A stretch of 64,000 nucleotides of DNA from Begonia masoniana (Eukaryota; Streptophyta; Magnoliopsida; Cucurbitales; Begoniaceae), in assembly GCA_022432975.1 (NCBI GenBank), contig CM039510.1, positions 15,642,381 through 15,706,380 of the forward strand, given 5' to 3'. Under the pieces are notes generated by a model. The model saw nothing but the letters and a program-made list of their open reading frames with translations, made no database searches and had not been told where the DNA came from. This document shows, one piece after another, positions 57,601-64,000 of the stretch. The number at the start of each line of letters is the position of its first letter. Position 1 is the first letter of the stretch. Made by a program: the position numbers and the translations under genes.

Positions 57601-59251
57601 CATTAAGTCGTGTGTCGACCTTAGTGTCTACGCTCAAGGCTGAGATGTCCATGGAGTTGAGCACAGAGTTTTACAGATTTGAGTTGGAGTTAGTGTCAGA
57701 CATAACTATAGTTTTATCAACTTTGTCTCAGAAGCCTACAATGTTGGAGAAGATTAGAGAAGCTCAGCAGGAAGATTCAAAGTGCAACAAGTTCAAGCTG
57801 AGTATGGTATCAGATGACAGGACTGAGTTCAGCTACTCAGAAGAGAGAATCCTGAAGTTTCGAAATCGGTGGTATGTTCCAAGCAATAAGCAACTTCGGA
57901 AGGAAATTTTAGCTGAAGCGCATTCGTCAAGGTTTTCTGTTCATCATGGCAGTACCAAAATGTACAGAGACCTCAAGTAGCATTACTGGTGGCCTAGCAT
58001 GAAAAAGTCTGTAGCAAAATATGTAGAAACATGCTTGGTCTGTCAACGGGTTAAGGCAGAACATCAGAGACCTGTCAGGAAGTTACAACTATTACCGGTT
58101 CCTGAGTGAAAATGGGACCCAATTTCAATGAATTTTGTTGTCGGATTGCCTAGGAAGACAAGAGGATTTGATGGTATATGGGTGATTGTGGACCGTTTAA
58201 CCAAATCAGCTCATATTCTACCGGTGAAGATGACGTTCAACATGTATCAATTCGCTGAGTTGTACATTCAGGAGATTTTGAGGTTCATGGTGTACCGACT
58301 TCCATTGTATTGGATAAAGACCCAAGATTTACATCGAAATTTTGGAAGAGTCTGCATAAGGCAATGGGGACTCGGTTGAATTTCAGTACCGCATTTCATC
58401 CTTAGACGGACAGACAGTCTGAGCGGACTATTCAGATTCTTGAGGATATGCTCTGAGCTTGTGTACTGGAGTTTCAAGGTTCCTAGAGTGGGTATTTGCC
58501 TTTGGTAGAGTTCTCGTATAATAACAATTATCAAGATACTATTGGTATGGCTCCATACGAGGCTCTATATGGGAGAAAATGCAGATCACCACTATATTGC
58601 GATGAAGTCGGAGAAGTCAGTCTCATTGGACCTGAGATTGTATAGTAGACTACCGATAAGATCAAATTTATTAGGCAGCGCATTTTGACAGCTCAGTGTA
58701 GACAAAAGAGCTATGCCGATGGTAGGAGGCGGGAGCTGGAATTTGAAGTGGGAGACGAGGTCTTCTTAAAAATTTCTCCATTTAAGGGTGTGATGAGGTT
58801 CGGGAAGCGAGGTAAGTTAAACCCGAGGTATGTTGGACAGTTCCTGATCATTAAGAGAGTTGGAAAGACAGCTTAACAGTTAGAGCTGCCAGCTTCGATG
58901 GAGGGAGTGCATAATGTTTTCCATGTCTCGATGTTGAGAAAGTGCCTAAGGGATCCATCACACGTCGTGGTGCAACAGGATATTGAGGTGCAGCCTACGC
59001 TATCTTACGAAAAGAAACAGGTGGAGATCTTGGACTATGCAGTGAAGAAATTGTGCAATAAAGATATTCCACTGGTAAAGGTGCTTTGGCGTAACTACAA
59101 TGTTGAAGAGGCGACGTGGGAGCGGCAGCATGATATGATGGAGCGCTATCCTGAGCTCTTCAGGCACGCAAATTTTGAGGACAAAATTTTTGTAAGGAGG
59201 GTTGATTGTAGCACCCGAAAATTTTGTAAAACGTACATAGCCCTAGTTTAG
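54688..59251 (+). pseudogene. gag-pol: E9 gag-pol polyprotein, heavily broken
   Basis: It starts MQRNPRQPGRPRNEPAQP at 54688. Recognisable parts are capsid-like gag, one knuckle (CYNCLEPGHLA, then TGA for the arginine codon) near 55600-55640, a second knuckle truncated by a deletion near 55670, protease with the serine changed (LVDSCASHSF), RT with FIDD near 56838, RNase H (YCDASRIGL), the integrase finger and DDE core near 57930-58430, and the chromodomain near 59060-59150. Stops include TGA at 54931 (TGG), TAG near 56670 (CAG), TAG near 57978 (CAG), TGA near 58106 (TGG), TAG near 58404 (CAG), TGA near 58453 (CGx) and two adjacent TAGs near 58643. The terminal frame runs through the PPT into the LTR and stops at 59249-59251. 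Confidence 0.92.
59193..59206 (+). promoter_or_regulatory. E9 polypurine tract
   Basis: TAAGGAGGGTTGAT lies directly before the TGTAGCACCCG of the 3' LTR. Confidence 0.85.
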
Positions 59252-60857
59252 AGTATGTCATAGGAGTTTAACGTTAATTCTAGGGTGATGCTAACTGTAT
59301 GATTTAGAGAGTGAAATTGGAAGAGAAAAAAGAGAAAACCCTAGAATTAAGTGGTTAGGAATTTTGTTGAATTGAAATTTGAATAAAGGTAAATAAAAAG
59401 TAAAGAAGAGGGTTTGAAGGGGTGATTCCACGTTGGTTTTATGAAGGAAAAGGGGAGGGGTTGCTTTTATAAAAATGGTGCATTTGGTGGAAAATTTTAA
59501 AAGTAGAAAAAAATTGTGTTTATAATCTAGGTTAAATGGATGGTCGAACGGAAAAATCCCCCTCTTCCTCCTCTTTCTCTCCACGCCAATTTCAGCCATT
59601 TGAGGGTTTTTCCACCTTCACTTTATCAAGAATTTGAAAGGATTAAGGTAAGATTTAGTTGTGTTTTTAGTTGGATACCATTCCTGGTTAGTTTTTAGTT
59701 TTTTGGTGTAATTTTTGTGGACTTTGGTTAGGGTTTGGGAAACCCTAATTGAGGGGTCCAAATTTTCTATGTAATTGGTGAGTTTTCTTCCTATTTTGAA
59801 TGGTTTAAACTTTAGATAGATTAGTTTAGGTTGTTTAGGTAGTTAGATTAGAAAATTGATGAGTGTTGGTGAAAAACTGGATTTTTGTGTTAAGGGGACC
59901 GTTCTGTTTTGTGGTTTTCGAATTTGCCAAGTTGGTTAGTTGTTAAATTTAATTGTTTAAATGGATAGTAGATGTGTAGAGGTTTACGGAATGGGGTGAA
60001 ACATGTAAATCCGTTAAAAAACAAGTAACTTATGGCCAATTGAAGTCGGTTGATAGAAATTGTGGAATTTTGGAGTTTAGGGTTAGATTTTAAAGTTATT
60101 GTTAGTTTTGTTTTAGATAATTCCTTATATTTTCCTAGACGGTTGCTAAGTTATTTTCCTATACTTGCTAAGTTGTCGAGCGATCATTTAGCGTAGTTGA
60201 AGTGAACAAACACGTGCAGAGCAACAGGTAAGTAGTGGATTGGATTTGTTTTGCCTTCGGACCTACACCACGGAATGGTAGGGTTTAGTGCTTGGTTGTT
60301 GTTTATTGTTGTGTGTTTGAGTATGGTGTGTGGTGTGAGTGTCATGCATCATGTTTGAAGTTATGAAATTGAGTTTTGTGCATGATTTAAGTGGTAAGCA
60401 TGAAACGTGTAAGAGGAAGCACTAGAGGGTTGAATGCCTCGTCGTTAACGTGCAAGAAGCAATAGAGGGTTGAACGCCTCGTCGTTAATGTGCAAGAAGC
60501 ACTAGAGGGTTAAACGCGTCGTCGTTAACGTGCAAGAAGCACTAGAGGGTGAAATGTCTCACCGCTAACGTGCAAGAGCATGCATTAGAGAGTTGAATGT
60601 CTCGTCGTTAACGTACAAGAGTAAGCACTAGAGGGTTGAAATCTTGTCATTAACGTGCATGAGTAAGCATTTGAAAGGCAATGAAAATGAAACAAAAACA
60701 ACAGAGCGAGTAGAAACCACATGTGTTAGGGTTGTGTGAGTGCATTGTGCATGTTTATATACATTATTCCCTACTTGCTAAGCATTAGGCTTACATGTTG
60801 TGTTATGTGGTGTTGCTGACGACGTGTATTCAGGTGAGCTTGACGAGGGAGCCCAGG
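59207..60857 (+). mobile_element. E9 3' LTR, part 1
   Basis: It is colinear with 52010 onward. Donor 1 (59648) and donor 2 (60228) are kept, but acceptor 1 reads TGCTAAG and acceptor 2 reads GGTGTTGCTGAC, losing its AG. About six to seven units of the 40-bp repeat lie at 60413-60665. Stem arms CCTACACCACGGAAT (60262-60276) and GTTATGTGGTGTTGC still pair at about 12 of 15 positions. E10 interrupts it at CCAGG (60853-60857). Confidence 0.93.
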
Positions 60858-61688
60858 TGTAACACCCGAGTTAACGGCCAGGTGATTTTCCTAATGTATT
60901 AACGGTCATGAATATTTAATCTTTACAGTTTAGGACTTATACCAAGAATAATCAATTTCATGTGGATTTAAACTAGGTTGGGTGGCAAAGTTGTAATAAT
61001 GGAGGGTGATGACCAATATATAAAGAAAAAGGAAATGTTTTAAACCTCACTCGAACCACTGTAGCCGACACCTTCCTTTTCGGCGATTTCTTCTCTCCCA
61101 AGCTCTTGCTCTCTGCTTTCGGCATACTCTCTTCGACGATCGGTTCTCTGACTACTCTGTGCCCGAGGTATGCATTAGTCAATGTAGCTATCTGTTAGCT
61201 TGTTAACCCTGTTTTCTACTCGGCATTGGAGTTTTGGATTTTCCAATGGCCGACTAATAATAAGAACATTTGGAATCTGAGTGTAGGAATGCTTTTATCA
61301 AATTGATTCTGGACATTTAGAACAACCACCTCTGAGTTATCGATAATTGAATCAGTCTGTTTTGGTTTTGGATTTCAAACTGCACAGAGTATTAGACTAA
61401 GGATTCGGGAATAACTTTAGCTATTAAATCTTAGGATAACTTGAGATTAGAACTATTAGGATTTTGTTTTAACTACTGCAATGTAAATGTTTTAGGTGAA
61501 GAAGTTTGAAGAGAAAGGAGCTCAAGTGCTAAGAAGACCAGGTAAGTGAATGTATTAAGATTTCCGGCTAATAGAGCCCTACATCGTGGGAGTACCAGGT
61601 TGTTTTAGATGTCTGATGTTTACCTTATGATGATGAGCTTGTCTGCACTTGAAAGATTGATGAATGATGTGAGTTATGCTATTTGATG

Positions 61689-62163
61689 ACCTGCTAGTGA
61701 ATGTGAGGCTGTCTGCTCCGATAAGATCCTTGTCATAGTGATGGGTTTAAAAGTTCTCATGTCATGCATCTGAATGTTCTCAGCATAAGAAAAATGTTTT
61801 AATGCATGTTTTTCCATGAACAAGATATGTATGTATATATGTTATATATATATAAGAGTTATGCAATGTGGATTAAGTGAGGGTTGGGGGCGGTTCGGCG
61901 TATGTCACAGTCCAAAGAAGGACATATGAATACGACCCGCAGTAGGGAACAAGATCAAACTCACTGTCGAACCCCCTTTATCGGCATAAATCCTCTCTTA
62001 ATCCACACACTTATATGAAGGATGAATATGATCAATGACTATGATGATGAATATGTTCAATGACTATGAATGAGGAATATGACCAATGACTATGAATGTT
62101 GAATATGATCTATGACTATGAATGATGATTCAAGCAAAGATATGAACAAGAAAAGAAGACTTA
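61689..62163 (+). repeat. E10: left copy of flanking duplication
   Basis: It is repeated at 63181-63659 with offset about 1,492. The differences are mostly single-base insertions or deletions. It contains GAATATGATCAATGACTAT-type short repeats near its end. Confidence 0.92.
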
Positions 62164-62175
62164 GACAGGTATTCC

Positions 62176-63176
62176 ATGTAGAGTGTTTAAGCCATCGGAT
62201 GATGAAAGCCTTATTTTGTCATCTAGCGATCGGCAGATGTAGAGTGTTTAAGCCATCGGATGATGAAAGCCTTATTTTGTCATCTAGCGATCGGCAGATG
62301 TAGAGTGTTTAAGCCATCGGATGATGAAAGCCTTATTTTGTCATCTAGCGATCGGCAGATGTAGAGTGTTTAAGCCATCGGATGATGAAAGCCTTATTTT
62401 GTCATCTAGCGATCGGCAGATGTAGAGTGTTTAAGCCATCGGATGATGAAAGCCTTATTTTGTCATCTAGCGATCGGCAGATGTAGAGTGTTTAAGCCAT
62501 CGGATGATGAAAGCCTTATTTTGTCATCTAGCGATCGGCAGATGTAGAGTGTTTAAGCCATCGGATGATGAAAGCCTTATTTTGTCATCTAGCGATCGGC
62601 AGATGTAGAGTGTTTAAGCCATCGGATGATGAAAGCCTTATTTTGTCATCTAGCGATCGGCAGATGTAGAGTGTTTAAGCCATCGGATGATGAAAGCCTT
62701 ATTTTGTCATCTAGCGATCGGCAGATGTAGAGTGTTTAAGCCATCGGATGATGAAAGCCTTATTTTGTCATCTAGCGATCGGCAGATGTAGAGTGTTTAA
62801 GCCATCGGATGATGAAAGCCTTATTTTGTCATCTAGCGATCGGCAGATGTAGAGTGTTTAAGCCATCGGATGATGAAAGCCTTATTTTGTCATCTAGCGA
62901 TCGGCAGATGTAGAGTGTTTAAGCCATCGGATGATGAAAGCCTTATTTTGTCATCTAGCGATCGGCAGATGTAGAGTGTTTAAGCCATCGGATGATGAAA
63001 GCCTTATTTTGTCATCTAGCGATCGGCAGATGTAGAGTGTTTAAGCCATCGGATGATGAAAGCCTTATTTTGTCATCTAGCGATCGGCAGATGTAGAGTG
63101 TTTAAGCCATCGGATGATGAAAGCCTTATTTTGTCATCTAGCGATCGGCAGATGTAGAGTGTTTAAGCCATCGGAT
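62176..63176 (+). repeat. 61-bp tandem array (16.4 units) in E10
   Basis: Sixteen full units and a partial one repeat with a period of exactly 61 bp. The units look identical by eye. Each holds ATGTAGAGTGTTTAAGCC and CATCTAGCGATCGGCAG and can form a hairpin with GATGA/TCATC and ATCG/CGAT pairs. There are no unique spacers, so it is not CRISPR-like. Confidence 0.97.
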
Positions 63177-63180
63177 TGAG

Positions 63181-63659
63181 ACCTGCTAGTGAATGTGAGG
63201 CTGTCTGCTCCGATAAGATCCTTGTCATAGTCTGATGGGTTAAAAGTTCTCATGTTCATGCATCATGAATGTTTCTCAAGCATAAGAAAATGTTTTAATG
63301 CATGTTTTCCATGAACAAGATATGTATGTATATATGTATATATATATAAGATTTATGCAATGTGGATTAAGTGAGGGTTGGGGGCGGTTCGGCGTATGTC
63401 ACAGTCCAAAGAAGGACATATGAATACGACCCGCAGTAGGGAACAAGATCAAACTCACTGTCGAACCCCCTTTATCGGCATAAATCCTCTCTTAATCCAC
63501 ACAACTTATATGAATGATGAATATGATCAATGACTATGAATGATGAATATGTTCAATGACTATGAATGATGAATATGACCAATGACTATGAATGTTGAAT
63601 ATGATCTATGACTATGAATGATGATTCAAGCAAAGATATGAACAAGAAAAGAAGACTTA
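63181..63659 (+). repeat. E10: right copy of flanking duplication
   Basis: This is the second copy of 61689-62163. After it come the conserved GCATTAGGCTTA motif and acceptor 2. Confidence 0.92.
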
Positions 63660-64000
63660 TGATCATGTGATTTTCCCAAACTATACATGCATGCATCCAT
63701 GTTAGTGTTGCATTCCTTACTAAGCATTAGGCTTATAGTTTAAACCTTATGATGTAGGTGACGAGTTTTCAGGTGAGGAACTCAAGGTTAACGAGGATGT
63801 CTAAGCTTGGTTGCTGGAGGATGCTCAGTGTGACAGTGAAGGCTGGATAGGCGAATAAGTTCCCTAGTTATGCCCATAGTAAGTAAGAAAAGTTTACGAT
63901 GAACAGATGACTAAATAGAACAGAATTTCTTATAACAATGAGATTTGGATTTGAAGGGCTTGTCTTTAGAGTCTGAATACGATTTTAAGAATTAATGAAT

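Larger units (their letters stand above)
61542..63757 (+). other. E10 LTR: predicted intron 2 / stem-closed domain, expanded
   Basis: This spans 2,216 bp. CCTACATCGTGGG (61578-61590) can pair with CTTATGATGTAGG (63746-63758) over 13 contiguous positions, three of them G-U. A GGCT-AATAG-AGCC hairpin replaces the UUCG hairpin. Removing the 1,492-bp duplication would leave about 724 bp, near the size in other elements. Confidence 0.55.
60858..64000 (+). mobile_element. E10 LTR (at least 3,143 bp), cut by window edge
   Basis: It starts TGTAACACCCGAG and has no visible end. It carries TATATAAAG at 61017-61025, donor 1 CCCGAG|GTATGC at 61168, acceptor 1 GTTTTAG|GTGAAG at 61495, a 46-nt mini-exon, donor 2 GACCAG|GTAAGTG at 61542, and acceptor 2 GATGTAG|GTGACG at 63757. 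No coding sequence is seen. Between donor and acceptor 2 lie a 61-bp tandem array and a large duplication, which make this LTR unusually long. Its family cannot be given without its internal region. Confidence 0.88.

Noticed and set aside
61165..61542. Start of a host gene with introns (good splice-like signals near 61168 and 61542)
   Set aside because: The same signals in the same order occur in the other LTRs, and the sequence starts with TGTAACACCC at the E9 breakpoint, so it belongs to an LTR.
62176..63176. CRISPR-like repeat array
   Set aside because: The units are contiguous 61-bp direct repeats with no unique spacers, and the setting is a plant LTR.

Overview
This window is intergenic DNA from a plant nuclear genome. 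It is made entirely of nested long-terminal-repeat (LTR) retrotransposons, and I found no host gene, tRNA gene, rRNA gene or CRISPR array. A seed plant, probably a eudicot, is suggested by three things: the Ty3/gypsy chromovirus polyproteins (gag with CCHC knuckles, DSG protease, RT, RNase H, HHCC/DDE integrase and a C-terminal chromodomain, as in the Tekay/Del lineage); primer-binding sites complementary to initiator tRNA-Met; and a small Cassandra-type element carrying a 5S rRNA-derived segment. I cannot name the species.

Layout. I use E1-E10 for the elements. E2 is the oldest host: an element with very long LTRs and a short internal region without genes, cut into pieces from 4628 past the right edge. 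Inserted into E2 are E1 (minus strand, left edge to 4627, in the 5' LTR), E3 (solo LTR, 6130-8266, in the 5' LTR), E4 (9109-37881, in the internal region), E8 (40050-49882, minus strand, in the 3' LTR) and E9 (52010 onward, in the 3' LTR). E4 is itself interrupted by E5 (Cassandra-like, 15122-15500), E6 (17487-26582, minus strand) and E7 (26887-37013). E9's 3' LTR is interrupted by E10 (60858 to the right edge). Matching 5-bp target-site duplications support E3 (ACTCG), E5 (CATGG), E6 (TAAGT), E7 (GCATG) and E8 (AAAAG).

Coding state. Each gag-pol region is recognisable from end to end but carries stops or frameshifts. E7 and E8 are the best preserved, and their LTR pairs look nearly identical. 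Many stops are CAG to TAG, CGA to TGA or TGG to TGA/TAG, as expected from deamination of methylated cytosine.

Most interesting signal. The LTRs have little overall similarity and lie on both strands, yet they share one architecture. It consists of (i) two sets of splice-like signals (donor GGTAAGT; acceptor TGTAG or TTTAG before G) around a 46-60 nt mini-exon; (ii) a UUCG-type hairpin about 25-35 nt after the second donor; (iii) a segment of 11-15 nt right after it that is complementary to the second 3' splice site 0.5-2.2 kb away, with family-specific compensatory changes; (iv) between the two arms, tandem repeats folding into short hairpins, also with compensatory changes; and (v) a third, 60-64 bp intron-like unit between the primer-binding site and the gag start. 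I interpret this as a conserved RNA-structure and splicing domain in the leader of these chromoviruses. That reading is inference, but the base-pairing itself is directly visible.
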